From Anastatus disparis (taxonomy: Eukaryota > Arthropoda > Insecta > Hymenoptera > Eupelmidae), in NCBI GenBank assembly GCA_017163975.1, contig JAFFSR010000034.1, positions 1,178,001 through 1,242,000 of the forward strand: a stretch of 64,000 bases of DNA. The letters are read 5' to 3'. Shown here one piece after another: positions 20,508 to 32,673 of the stretch (its first letter is position 1; the number at the start of each line of letters is the position of its first letter). Made by a program: the position numbers and the translations under genes. A model generated the notes under the pieces. The model did no database searches, was not told where the DNA came from, and worked only from the letters and a program-made list of their open reading frames with translations.

Positions 20508-22602
20508 AAAGAGTACCCCCCGTTAAGATAGGTAAAATGCCCTCCCTCATATATTTCAAAACTAATATTTTGTCTTGTTTTTATAGTAATAAAGATTAGG
20601 TTTTTTTATATTTATAGTTTCCTAACACATACCTTAACCTCAACATAACCTAAAAATCACTTTTTTTATAAAAATTTTTTTTTATCTGGAAGGAAGAATG
20701 ATATTAATCCCGCGAAAATCATATGACTAGGTCTTAGCACTCTCTTTTACTGTGATTTATTGCGAGTCCTAGAAAGCAGTTTTTCTAACCTAAAAATAAC
20801 ATTTAAATCATAAAATCTCCGTAACTTTGCTCAGGGAAGGGCTACAAGTAATTTTCTGGGCTTAAAATTTGTATTTTTAAAAAACAAATACAGTTTATAA
20901 TGACCAAAAATTCGATTCTGGCATGGTGCCATGGCGAAAAACTCAAAAAACCATTTTTTCATAGGTTTCCTGACGGTTATTGGTCTCTAGCAACTCACAA
21001 ATCATTTTCAGAGAAAAAAAAATAGCTTCATTGGATTCTACGTGAAAAAATACATTGAAAATATGCATAATAACTTTAGGAATACGTGGATGCTGTTACA
21101 AAAGAATTAAAAAAATTAAATAATTCTGAAATTATTCAATAGCTACTTTGCATCGTTGCTGCATTTTATGTTTTTATGATCTTGGTCATCTCTTTAGTCT
21201 CAAAGCTACTATTCAATGTATCCATAGGCAAATTATGTCCACTACACGCGAAAAACAGAGGCAAATACTAGACAGATAACTATAACTTCTATATATACAT
21301 ATATATATGTGGAATAACTTGCTATCCCTCGTATATACATAAAGAATAGCGAGTTGTTCTTAGGAAACGCAAATTATTTTTTTTATACATAGATAAAGAA
21401 CCAATGTTAATCTATTTCTGTAACTATTCTTTTTAGTGTTCTTTTTTAGCTTGTAAGAGACCTAACATGTTTTCTGTCCTCCACAAATCACGAACTCGGT
21501 AGATTTGCACAATAAAATGATTCCAATTAAGTTCCAAATTCAAAAATTAAAAGATCATCATCTCTTTAGAGTCATAAAGCTACTATTCGATGTATTTACA
21601 GCTAAATTACGCCTATTGCACGCTAAAATAAGATTTTTAAACATAACTGAAGTAACGGTCGTATCATCTGTCTTTTTGTATTACAGTAGACTCTGCAGAC
21701 AAGAGAATCAACGGGCCTTCAGGAGAGGAATTTTCTTGGAAATTCTCTCATATAAAGAGTCCCCAACACGCTCGAGTCAAGAGTGATAGCCACACTTACT
21801 GTTTTGTTGTGTGAGTTGTATCCAACATGCGTGTATATTCTGTCTCTCTCACTTTCATAGTGGTGGGATAATGCAAATACTTAGGCTCACGCCCATATTT
21901 AGGAGAAAGAGCTCGAATTCTCTTATATCGCAATCTCTTGTATCGAGAGATCACTGAATCATTAGAGAGACAAAGACGGAATAAGGTTTTAGTAACAATC
22001 GTGTTGGGTCTATAAATTCGAGCCTGAAAGTACAGTTCCATGTAAGCATTTATATTCTTTGTTAGAACTGCCACAGTTATGATTTGTCGTTAGGCCATTA
22101 TATGCAAAAAATAGAGTAGGAACCGATATAAGAAATACATTGCTTCTACATATATGAGAATCAAGCGCGTTGTTCCTAGCAACAGCTCACTATTCTTTGT
22201 ATATAGTCATCATAAACTGTATTTGTTTTTTAAAAATACAAATTTTAAGCCCAGAAAATTACTTGTAGCCCTTCCCTGAGCAAAGTTACGGAGATTTTAT
22301 GATTTAAATGTTATTTTTAGGTTAGAAAAACTGCTTTCTAGGACTCGCAATAAATCACAGTAAAAGAGAGTGCTAAGACCTAGTCATATGATTTTCGCGG
22401 CATTAATATCATTCATCCTTCCAGATAAAAAAAAAATTTTATAAAAAAAGTGATTTTTAGGTTATGTTGAGGTTAGGGTATGTGTTAGGAAACTATAAAT
22501 ATAACAGAACCTAATCTTAATTACTATAAAAACAAGAAAAAATATTAGTTTTGAAATATATGAGGGAGGGCATTTTACCTATCTTAATGGAGGGTACTCT
22601 TT
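20508..22602. mobile_element. 2.1-kb inverted-repeat element with ~396-bp arms
   Basis: Arms 20,508-20,903 and 22,207-22,602 are reverse complements at high identity, starting AAAGAGTACC.CC and including CTAACCTAAAAATAAC and the GCTCAGGGAAGGGC block. The 1.3-kb centre has two diverged copies of a ~75-bp phrase (near 21,181 and 21,555) and short ORFs without recognisable domains. No target duplication identified. Confidence 0.75.
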
Positions 22603-22613
22603 GGGACGAGATT

Positions 22614-22771
22614 AAAAATTCCAATTGCTTATTAATTTTTCTTATGTGTTTGTCAAATTTTATCAAGTAACATAGTAAAAAGTTCTTGATATATATCTGC
22701 AGCCTTTTGTCATGTTACTTGGTAAAATTTGACAAACACATAAGAAAAATAAATAAGCGATTGGAATTTTT
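22614..22771. repeat. Hairpin with ~60-bp arms
   Basis: AAAAATTCCAATTGCTTATT to AAGTAACAT (22,614-22,673) pairs with 22,712-22,771. The loop is about 38 nt. It directly abuts the preceding 2.1-kb element. Confidence 0.65.
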
Positions 22772-22864
22772 ATTATGTAACTTGGTAAAATTTCAAAGAA
22801 TATTTAGTAATCAGACCTGTCGTGCCGCGGCACCTCAAGTTAACTCGGCACTTGGTAATTTGTA

Positions 22865-23656
22865 CACGGAGAAAAATGTATGATTAAATATTAGCACAAA
22901 TTTAATGAAAAAATTACTATACTGTATATTAACGGAGAGACAAACTCGATATATGTTAAATTTTAGTATATGTATATAGTGAAATTTCAGAGCATCAAAT
23001 TTTACTATACTATATTCAAATTTTTCTATACCTTTAGCAAATTTTACTATACTGCATATTAGATTTTATAAATATCATGTATTAAATATTATGGATATGA
23101 ATTTTTTTTAAATTCTAAAAATATTATTTTCCAATGCTCGTTGATGTTCTGAGAATTTTGCTTGTGTTTTCAAATTCAGTAGAAAGAATTATTTTGTTTG
23201 TGTTATTGTTAGAAAGACACTCTTCGCAAATTATAAAACGCGCTCTTTTCGAAATTGTATATAACTACATTTATCCTAAATTACACATATTACAACAAGT
23301 TAATCGCACTCACACGCTACACGTACCTAACGCATATTATCACGAACGCGAAAATATTTAAAAGCCTCTGTTTCAAATTCTCTTATATACCAACCAAGTA
23401 CTTCTCTTACGGCTCACAGGTTGGAAAAATGAATCGCCACCTGGTGATTAAGCGCGGCAACAGCAGTCTCGTTGTGTCACTCTCTGTATTCATAATTTTT
23501 ACGATACTGAATAGCAATTTTTATGAGCATGTATATCATAAACTCGTAGAAGTATAGTAAATTTTCATAAAAGTATGTTAAATTCTTGCATATGTCGAGT
23601 TTGTCTCCTCATTAGTGAAAAATATAGTAATTTTTAATTATATATTTTTCTTCATG
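22865..23656. mobile_element. TIR element with CACGG/CATG ends, TA-flanked, 792 bp
   Basis: Left terminus CACGGAGAAAAATGTATGATTA; right terminus complement CATGAAGAAAAATATATAATTA. Imperfect inverted repeats extend ~100 bp and share GAGACAAACTCGA. TA lies on both outer sides (22,863-22,864; 23,657-23,658). Internal ORFs are short and unsupported. Confidence 0.55.
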
Positions 23657-23939
23657 TATACAAAATTTTTAGATTATTTTTATTAGAAAATTCTTTCAGT
23701 TTATTTAAAATTTAATGTAGACGTACCTAAACTACTTTGTATACTTGGGTTTACCCGCCTACAGTCTATTAGCCTAGTAAGTGCATTACACCTTTGTCCA
23801 TACCTTTCTAAACCTTATTTTGATGCGAAGCCTTCTAGGGTACCTTTTAGATAGACTATAATCTAAAATAGACTATAATCTTATATTATTAAGTATATAA
23901 TTCCTCTCCAAGATATAACTTTAATTAGAAAATTCAGAT

Positions 23940-24640
23940 GAAAAAAGACACCTAAAAACGTAATGCGACTTTCTATATACGGGAAATTTTCAAGATGGCG
24001 GTTATAAATATCAATTTTAAGTAACACAAATAATTAAATTTTTCCGCTAAAAGGAAATCATTTTGTTCGAATCTTTAGTATAAGAAGAAATCAACAATGA
24101 GTCCCAGCGATTTTCTATATCCGGAATCATTTCAAAATAGCAGCTGTAAAAAAAATTAACAGAGCTTAGCTAATAATGCTTTTCCTCTCCAAGATCCCAT
24201 AACATTCAAATATTTAGAATCGAAAAGGCTCTAAAATAGTTTTAAGCGATTTCTTATATCCGGAACATTTTCAAAATGGCGGCCATAAATATAAATTTCA
24301 CATGATTCATTTACTCATATGATTCCCCTCCAGGAAATACTTTTGTTCGAATATTAAGCATCAGAAAAATAAAAGAACAACTTTCTGCCAATTCGTATAT
24401 ACGGGACCTTTTCAAAATGGTGTCTGTTAATGTAAAATTAACATCGCTTAGTTTATTGTGTTATTCCTTTCCAGGATATTATTGTATTCAAATATTTACC
24501 ATGAAAGAAGGCTCTAAACTAAGCTTAAGCGATTTTGTTTATCTGGAACATTTTCAAAATGACGGCCATAAGCATAAATTGTACGTGATTCATCTACTTA
24601 TATCATTTCCCTCTTCTAGGCCAGTCAATAGAGCATTTTG
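23940..24640. repeat. Five diverged tandem copies of a ~141-bp unit
   Basis: The phrase CTATATCCGGAACATTTTCAAAATGGCGGCCATAAAT recurs in diverged form at about 23,971, 24,113, 24,251, 24,392 and 24,534. Each copy also carries a TCC..CCAGGA and TTCGAATATTTA block. A weak ORF at 24,417 is part of the repeat. Confidence 0.65.
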
Positions 24641-25190
24641 TCATGACAAAATTAATATCCGGAAACGAACTATGCCATCGTATTGAGAGTAATCCCTGTT
24701 AACTTACTGTCATGTTTGCCATTCTCAATTATTGTCAGATAATTTGTTATTAACAATTTATTGCAAAAATCGCAATTTTTTCCGTTTTTTGCTTATAAAA
24801 TAGAAACTAATGGACTAATCGCGATGATGTTGCAAGGTAAATTGTAGAGAAGAGAAATAAGCACAAAACGAGATGTTAAAAGATTCGATCAGATAATTAG
24901 GAATAGAGAAAAGTCGAAAAATCAGGATTTTTTCAAAAATTTATATCTCCGCCATTTTTTAAGCTTTAGTACAGATCTTTTGCGAAATAGTAGCTATTGG
25001 TATATACTTTATGTGTGCCAAACGTAGATCTTGTCCAATTATTAGTTTTTGTACAATTAAATTTTTTTTCGCATTATTTTTAACAGCGAACCTGGATGCG
25101 TTATGCGTTGACCGAATTTATTTTTTAAAAATGATTTTTAAAGTAAAAATGATAAACTATAAAATGTATATTATAGTTTTGCGTTGCAAT
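24641..25190. other. No gene; AT-rich
   Basis: Nothing recognised; only short unsupported ORFs. Confidence 0.3.
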
Positions 25191-25334
25191 GTTGTAAAAT
25201 ATGTGAAAAAAGCCTGTGAATATGAGTGAAATGAAAAAGCTCTTACCCCCACTATTTATCTGTAGCAGAGTGTACTTACCTGCGCTCGGCCGTTTTCACT
25301 CATATTCACAGGCTTTTTTCACATATTTTACAAC
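25191..25334. repeat. Perfect 41-bp-arm hairpin
   Basis: 25,191-25,231 (starting GTTGTAAAATATGTG) is the exact reverse complement of 25,294-25,334, with a 62-nt loop. ORFs reading through both arms are artefacts of the symmetry. Confidence 0.7.
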
Positions 25335-25536
25335 GTCCGGAAAAAGTTTTTCGGAAAAAGTCCGAACGCTTATAGAGCATACGGACTTTTCCCGATGGCT
25401 TATGAAATCGTTGCTTGTACACAAGGCATATTTCCAAAAACGTGCGTACGGAACTTTAGCAGTAGAGGGCGCAAGGAAGTATTCCCGATTTGTTCTCTCC
25501 GTGATCCTTTTGAAAATCACCACCACCTCGTCATCA

Positions 25537-25913
25537 GGACGCTGGATCTCTCCATCCTTTTTTACTTAAAAAATGTAGGTTTTTGGAAAAACTGGTGATT
25601 ATTGATAAAAATTAAGAGTTATCCGCAACTTGTATAGTAAAAAGCAATATTTTTTCTGATTAAGACAAATCAATTTTGATGCTTTGTTTTCAAGACAAGT
25701 TTGACATACTTAAAAAATCATAACTTAGGCTAAAGAATATAATTTCTTAAGTATGTCAAACTTTTCTTGAAAACAAAGCATCAAAATTGATTTGTCCTTA
25801 TCAGAAAAAATATTGCTTTTTACTGGACAACTCTTAATTTTTATCAATAATCACTAGTTTTTCCAAAAACCTACATTTTTCAATTAGAAAAGGATAGAGA
25901 GATCCAACGTCCT
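25537..25913. mobile_element. Foldback element, family A copy 1
   Basis: Arms 25,537-25,713 and 25,746-25,913, ending AGGACGYTGGATCTCTC. The inner words (AAAGCAATATTTTTTCTGAT, TGTTTTCAAGA) also occur in the foldback at 62,821-63,209, so both belong to one family. Confidence 0.7.
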
Positions 25914-25929
25914 CTTGCGCCCTCCGGCA

Positions 25930-26935
25930 TTTTCAGTCTCAACAAGCTGTCATAGTCTTCGTTCAAAAAGTGTGGTCCCATAATGGAACCCTATGCCATC
26001 TCTGCGTTTATCGCTGTCGTCTAGACCTTTCATCGTTTCGTACATTATATATCTATCACGTAAGTAGCCCTCCATAACCCTCATCAGGTAATCCGGCAGC
26101 CCGAAAGACCTGTAGGCCTCGAGGATATCAGAGAACCTGGCGCTGTTTGAGGTATTCTTTGCGTCCAGAGTAGCACTATAGGACTATGGGTCTTGGTCTT
26201 TGGTAAGTCTGTGCAATCCTTCTAGAAGACTCTAACACCTCCCGGATAGTGTCTACTGTCGATCGGCCTTTACGGAAGCCGTACTGGTTATCCGTGAGTC
26301 CCCCTGCCCTGTCAATTGCGTCCGTCTACTTTTCAATAGGAATTCGTAAACCTTTCCTGCTGCATCTAACATGCACAACAGCCTGTCAGAATTTGGCACA
26401 TCTGCTTCTCCCTTTCCTTTATATAGAAGAACTAGTCTAGCCTTTTTCCAACGCGTGCTGAAGGTTCCCGTCCGTAAACATTCGTTATACATGTCCAGGA
26501 GCAGCTCCAGCCTAGCGATCGGCCGAAGAATCTCCCCTGGAATGCTGTCCGGTCCTGGCGCCTTTCCGGGCTTCAGAGAGGCGGTTGCTGCCAGCAATTC
26601 CGCCTCCGTAAACTCTGGAACGGCTTGGTGTCAATAGTCGACCGGCCCCTGCATCACCGGGTGGTTCAGGAACAGCCCGTCCACCATCGCCGCCATTGAC
26701 TATCTGACCCTGTGTTTAAGAGGACCAAACGCCCCGAGTTTCTGAGTCACCAACTTATAACCCAGACCCCAGGGATCACGTTCCACCTCTTCGTACAGCC
26801 GTCTTCAGCATCGCTTTTTATTGTACTTTATGGCATTCGTCAAGATCTTCCGTGGTCTTTGTTCGTTTTTGAAAGCGTCTTAACGCCATCGTGTCCCTTT
26901 TTCGCGCTCTATACGGTTTCCGTCTGTGTCTTATA
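25930..26935 (-). pseudogene. R1-type LINE ORF2, reverse transcriptase part, decayed
   Basis: Reading right to left, a linker rich in Arg (RRKPYRARKRDTMALRRF, near 26,850-26,960) is followed by RT block KPGKAPGPDSIPGEIL (~26,570), RWKKARLVLLYKGKGE, LCMLDAAGKVYE and, in another frame, DNQYGFRKGRSTVDT (~26,280). After that comes ILEAYRSFGLPDYL-type sequence broken by stops and shifts down to ~25,930. These are RT motifs of R1/TRAS-like site-specific or dispersed LINEs. Several frameshifts; no intact catalytic FADD block seen. GC content is clearly above the neighbours. Confidence 0.75.
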
Positions 26936-27392
26936 TGAGGATATCTCTGGAACTTTTTAATTTTGAGAGGTTTCTGTTTGACTATTTTTAATGTAAGTGT
27001 AATTTTCACCTGAAAATTACACTTACATTAAAAATAGTCAAACAGCTACCTAAAGAGAGCCACATGTACCAGGGTAGGCTTAAACTGTTGTTTTTACCAT
27101 ATTCATTATGCTCAGAAAATTTCAGAATGATCGAAAGTATGGTACTTTTTTTATAGCTCAAGAAACACACGTAGAAAAATATAAAAAAAGTATCATTTTT
27201 GACGTATAAAATGATGTACCGTAAGTACCAATTTTTCAATCGATACCAAAATTTAATTACATATTTTACTACAAAAAACGAGTAATTTAAACCCTTATTG
27301 AAGTGTGTGCCACTCCAGAAACTTGTATTATAAACTTTTCAATTGTTGTCAGGTCGACCTCTCAAAATAAAAAAGTTCCAGAGATATCCTCA
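26936..27392. mobile_element. 457-bp TIR element inserted in the LINE
   Basis: Ends TGAGGATATCTCTGGAAC and its reverse complement, with TIRs of about 38 bp, flanked by TATA on both sides (26,932-26,935; 27,393-27,396). LINE coding sequence resumes on either side. The interior includes a perfect 35-bp-arm hairpin (26,974-27,008 with 27,011-27,045, 2-nt loop). The TA-type target suits a mariner-like or related mover. Confidence 0.75.
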
Positions 27393-28165
27393 TATACGCC
27401 CTCCGTAAGAGCCTAATCTCGTCCGTCCACCAGTAAGCTGCCGTTTCTTTACGACTGCATCCTAGGCGGGGCATGTTAGCCTCGCAGAGACGCATTATAA
27501 AGATCATCGTCCCGTCCACGATCCAATCCGTCCTCTGTTTGTCGGTCAAGTCTGTCGGGATGCTCTCCGAGTGTACAACTATTTTCAGCAACAACCTCTG
27601 AAACAGAGCCCTGTCCTGTTTATTGAGATTCCACCGTGGGGGTCTCTCAGCATCGTTTCGTAGCGTCTTCATTCGGTCAGTGCTTCAAAGACGAAGTACT
27701 AGTGATTGCTGGCCACATAGTCTTCTAGCACCCACCATCCCTCAACCGTAGCTCTAAGTCTTCCGTTGCCATCGTCACGTCCGATATCAAGTTTCCAAAG
27801 CCAGGTTGTCTGTACGTCTTAGCGTGCTCTCTGTTTGCCACTGTCAGTCCCAGTCATGCGGCCATCTCAAGTATGACCCATCCTAGTCTGTTAGTTATCG
27901 GCATGCCCCACTCGACCACCCTGGAATCAAAATCGCCAGTGACTGCGAAATGTCCCGGGAGATCCCTTAGGCAATCCTATAGACTTACCATTTTTTTATG
28001 AAAATCCCTGGCCGTGCGGTTACTGAGAGGTAGACACTGACAAAAGTGACTTCGCCGACCCTCACCCATACGTAATCCTCTCTTGCGTCAGAAACCAGGG
28101 ACCCTTCCGCGCACGCACATCTAACCCAGATGGCCAATGAGCCCAATGCGCTCGAAAGCCATGCC
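27393..28165 (-). pseudogene. R1-type LINE ORF2, endonuclease and linker part, decayed
   Basis: Same element, upstream portion. 27,349-27,672 encodes a linker (RWNLNKQDRALFQRLL, CEANMPRLGC, AAYWWTDEIRLLRRAY). From ~27,680 to 28,165 are broken pieces of an apurinic endonuclease domain (DFDSRVVEWGMP, then VWVRVGEVTFVSVYL). Stops and frameshifts separate the pieces. It is cut from the RT half by the TIR element at 26,936-27,392 and from its 5' end by the satellite that starts near 28,167. Confidence 0.65.
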
Positions 28166-28393
28166 CATAATAATTACTACAGAATTATAATCAATTATAG
28201 TGATGATTACATGACTATAGTTATGACTACAGTATTATAATCAATTATAGTAATTACAACATAACTATGGTCGTAACTACAATACTATCATTATTACTGC
28301 AGCATTATAATCAATTATAGTCATTACTATATAACTATAGTTATTAGTACAGTACTATATAATAATAATTACTACGTCACTATAGTTATTGCT

Positions 28394-29365
28394 ACAGTAT
28401 TAAAACTTTTTATAGCAATCACGACATAACTATAGTTATTACTACAGTATTATAATCATTCATAGTGATTACTACATAACCATGTTTATTATTAGTATCA
28501 TAATTAATTATAGTAATAACTATATAATTATAGTTATTACTGCAGTGTTATAATTACTATATTTTGTTTTGGTATTATTACAGTATTATAATCAATTATA
28601 GTAATTATTACAAAACTATAATTATTACCACATTATTATAAATATTCATAGTAAATACTGAATGACTATAGTTATTACTAAAGTCTCATTAATAATTGTA
28701 GTAATTACTACATTACAATAGTTATTACTGCAGCATTCTAATCAATTATAGTAATTACTACGTAACTATAATTATTACCACGGTATTATAATCAATTATA
28801 GTAATCACTATATAACCGTATTCATTAGTGGAGTACTATAATCATTAATGGTAATTACTAACTCACTATAGTTAAAACTACAGTATTAAAACTTTTTATA
28901 GCAATCACGACATAACTATAGTTATTACTACAGTATTATAATCATTCATAGTGATTACTACATAACCATGTTTATTATTAGTATCATAATTAATTATAGT
29001 AATAACTATATAATTATAGTTATTACTGCAGTGTTATAATTACTATATTTTGTTTTGGTATTATTACAGTATTATAATCAATTATAGTAATTATTACAAA
29101 ACTATAATTATTACCACATTATTATAAATATTCATAGTAAATACTGAATGACTATAGTTATTACTAAAGTCTCATTAATAATTGTAGTAATTACTACATT
29201 ACAATAGTTATTACTGCAGCATTCTAATCAATTATAGTAATTACTACGTAACTATAATTATTACCACGGTATTATAATCAATTATAGTAATCACTATATA
29301 ACCGTATTCATTAGTGGAGTACTATAATCATTAATGGTAATTACTAACTCACTATAGTTAAAACT
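28394..29365. repeat. 486-bp higher-order repeat, two apparently identical copies
   Basis: 28,394-28,879 and 28,880-29,365 appear identical by eye. A third copy starts at 29,366 and diverges after ~165 bp, and a related stretch starts at 29,994. This indicates a recent tandem duplication inside the older satellite. Confidence 0.8.
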
Positions 29366-30726
29366 ACAGTATTAAAACTTTTTATAGCAATCACGACATA
29401 ACTATAGTTATTACTACAGTATTATAATCATTCATAGTAATTACTACATAACCATGATTATTATTAGTATCATAATTAATTATAGTAATCACCACATAAT
29501 TATAGTTATTACTGCAGTGTTATAACTAATGTTATTAATTACTACATAACGGTGGTTATGTAGTAATTACTAAATTTTGTTTTGGTATTATTACAGTACT
29601 ATAATCAATTATAGTAATTACTACGTAACTATAATTATTTCTACGATATTATAATCAATTATGGTAATTACTATATTAATGTAGTTATAAGTACAGTAAC
29701 TATAATCATTAATAGTAATTTATACATCACTATAGTTATTACTACAGTACTATAGTCATTAATAGTAATCACTACAAAACTATAGTTATAACTACAGTCT
29801 CATAAGTAATTGTAGTAAGCACTACATTACCACAGTTATTACTGCAGCATTATAATCAATTATAGTAATTACTACGTAACTATAATTATTGCCATTGTAT
29901 TATAATCAATTATAGTAATAACTATATAACTATAGTTATTAGTACAGTACTATATTTATTAATAATAATTACTACATTACTATAGTTATTGCTACAGTAT
30001 TAAAACTTTTTATAGCAATCACGACATAACCATAGTTATTACAACAGTATTATAATCATTCATAGTGATTACTACATAACCATGATTATTATTAGTATCA
30101 TAATTAATTATAGTAATTACTACATAATTATAGTTATTACTGCAGTGTTATAATTAATCATAGTAATTACTACATAACTATAGTTAAGTAGTAATTACTA
30201 TAATTGGTTTTGGTATTATTACAGTATTATAATCAATTATAGTGATTACTACATAGCTATAATTATTACCACATTATTGTAATTAATAATACAGATTACC
30301 ACACAACTATGGCTGTTATTTTTCCAACTGGCGATTGTTACTAGATTATTATAAATATTTATAGTAATTACTGCATGACTATAGTTATTACTACAGTCTC
30401 ATAAACAATTGTAGTATTTACTACATTACTATAGTTATTACTGCTGCATTATAATCAATCATAGTAATTACTACGTAACTATAATTATTACCACGGTACT
30501 ATAATCAATTATAGTAATCACTATAGTTATTAGTCGAGTACTATAATCATTAATGGTAATTGCTACGTCACTATAGTTATTACTATAGTATTATAATTAT
30601 TTATAGCAATCACCATATAACTATAGTTATTGCTACAGTATTATAATCATTTATAGTAATTCCCACATAACTATAATTATTGTTACAGTATCATGATTAA
30701 TTATAGTAATTACTACATGATTGTAG

Positions 30727-31092
30727 TGAGAGCGCGGTGGCGTAACGGATAGAGCTCTTGCCTACAACGCGGTGGGCATGAGTTCAAATCCTGGCCAGGT
30801 ACCTCTGACTTTTTTTTCTAAAGAAAAATTAGTGTATGTTCTAATAATATCTCGCGGCTCTTATAAATCCGATCTCATTGGGTATCGATTGATTGTTGGT
30901 CACAAAAAATGTGACTGACCATCGATCAGTAGTCAAAGATTTTGGTATGGCGTATCAAATGGGCTAGCCTGATGGAATGTGTTAAACGGTTCCAGGCTAG
31001 AATCTATCTGATATCATATGATAAAAGTTAATTATATAGAGGATAATAATATCCTCTATATAATTAACTTAAACAAAAAAAATAATAAAAAA
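30727..31092 (+). mobile_element. tRNA-derived SINE inserted in the satellite
   Basis: The head is tRNA-like: GGTGGCGTAACGGATAGAGC (A box) and GAGTTCAAATCC (B box at 30,780-30,791). A ~280-bp unrelated body and an A-rich tail (31,071-31,092) follow. A 12-bp target duplication ACATGATTRTAG flanks it (30,715-30,726; 31,093-31,104; one mismatch). The body ends with a perfect 21-bp-arm hairpin (31,025-31,045 with 31,050-31,070). Confidence 0.75.
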
Positions 31093-31860
31093 ACATGATT
31101 ATAGTTATTACTGCAGTGTTATAATTAATCATAGTAATTACTACATAACTATAATTATTACTACATTATTATAATTAATTATAGAGATTACTACACAACG
31201 ATGGTTGTTATTTTCCCAACTTGCGATTGTTACTAGATTTATTATAAATATAGTAATTACTGCACGACTATAGTTATTACTACAATATTTTAATTAATTA
31301 AAGTAATTGCTTCTTAACTGTAGTTGTTACTTTTCCAAAGTGTAATTGTTACCCCAGTATTATAATCATTTATAGTAATTACTGCGTAACTATAATCATT
31401 ACTACAGTACTATAATCATTAATAGTAATTACTCCATCACTACAGTTATTACTACAGTATTATATTTACTTATAGTAATTATTACATAACTATAGTGGTT
31501 ACTTTTCTAGCCTGTAATTGTTATCACAGTATTATAATCATTTATAGTAATTATTACCTAACTATAATTATTACTACAGTATTATAATCAATGATTGTAA
31601 TTACTACATTATTAAAGTTACTAATACAGTATTATAATCAATTCTAGTAATTACTACATAACTGTAGTTGTTAATAGCCAATCTGTAATAGTTATTACAG
31701 TATTATAATCATTCATAGTAATTACTACATTAATATAGTCAGTACTGCAGTATTATAATCAATTATAGTAATTTCAACATAACTATAATTATTACTATGG
31801 TATTATAATCAATTATAGTAATTACTACATAACTATAGTTATTACTACAGCAACAATCCT

Positions 31861-32671
31861 AAACTTTGAAACGGTATAACTTCACGGAAAATTATTGTAG
31901 AAAATTTTTTAAAAATGCAAATTGAAGTTTTTTTAGAGTTATTTAAATTATATTTTTTCTACATTTATTCATACTATATTTTAAAAAATTATTAAGTTTT
32001 TAAAAAACACGAAAAAAAATTTTTTCTATAATTTGATACATCTATTTCGAAAGGTCTTGCGGATTACTTTAAAATCTTATATTTGAATTTTTCTATGACA
32101 TTTTTTTCAAGATATGATAATTTTTTCCACACTTATTTTTAAGTAGTGTTATCGAATCGTTGAGCGATCCTGTATATTATTAAGCTAAACTTAGCCCTTA
32201 CTTGCCTCATTGAGGTCAATCTTACACCGAGTTTTCTTTTGTATAAAGTTTTTATTTTGCATTTGTACCAGTTTAAATTAACTTTTGTCATTTGTCACCA
32301 AGTTTACGATTAACTCAAACGGTTTCTAGTTTTTGCCTATTATAGACAATATTATCTTTGGCTTTAGCTAAGAACAACGCATACTATGTCTGGCATCAGC
32401 TTAAAACTACAAATATGTTTAATGGTTGCAATCAATACCTACTTATACTTATGCATACAGATTTGCGTAGCTAGTAAGATTTCTGATTTTCACCAAGACT
32501 AAAGCGATTTTTTCAACTTTAGCTAGGTCTGAAGCATAACATTTTTGGTTTCAGCCAAGGCCAGTGGATACTATTCGTGTCTCTAGTTATAACTACTTTT
32601 TACTATTCATAACTTTAGCTAAGACCAATATACTGAAGATTAAAGATTACTGAAATATCTGTCAAAAAATT
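31861..32671. other. No gene
   Basis: Diverged CTTTAGCTAAGACC-like phrases recur several times between 32,350 and 32,640; otherwise nothing recognised. Confidence 0.3.
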
Positions 32672-32673
32672 TA

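Larger units (their letters stand above)
28167..31860. repeat. AT-rich satellite of ~50-bp units
   Basis: Diverged tandem units built on ATTACTACATAACTATAG, TTATTACTACAGTATTATAA and TCAATTATAGTA. Many units are partly self-complementary (ACTATAGT). About 66 units by length, interrupted once by a SINE (30,727-31,092). No coding content. Confidence 0.85.

Noticed and set aside
25216..25598. Overlapping ORFs of 76-117 aa around 25.2-25.6 kb
   Set aside because: They read through a perfect hairpin and a foldback arm; overlapping frames on both strands and no recognisable motif.
30727..30800. Functional tRNA gene
   Set aside because: A and B boxes are good but the acceptor arms do not pair, and the sequence continues into a SINE body with an A-rich tail and target duplication.
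28167..31860. Regular short repeats as a CRISPR array
   Set aside because: Units are contiguous, diverged and AT-only with no distinct spacers; the context is an insect genome with SINE and LINE. It is a satellite.
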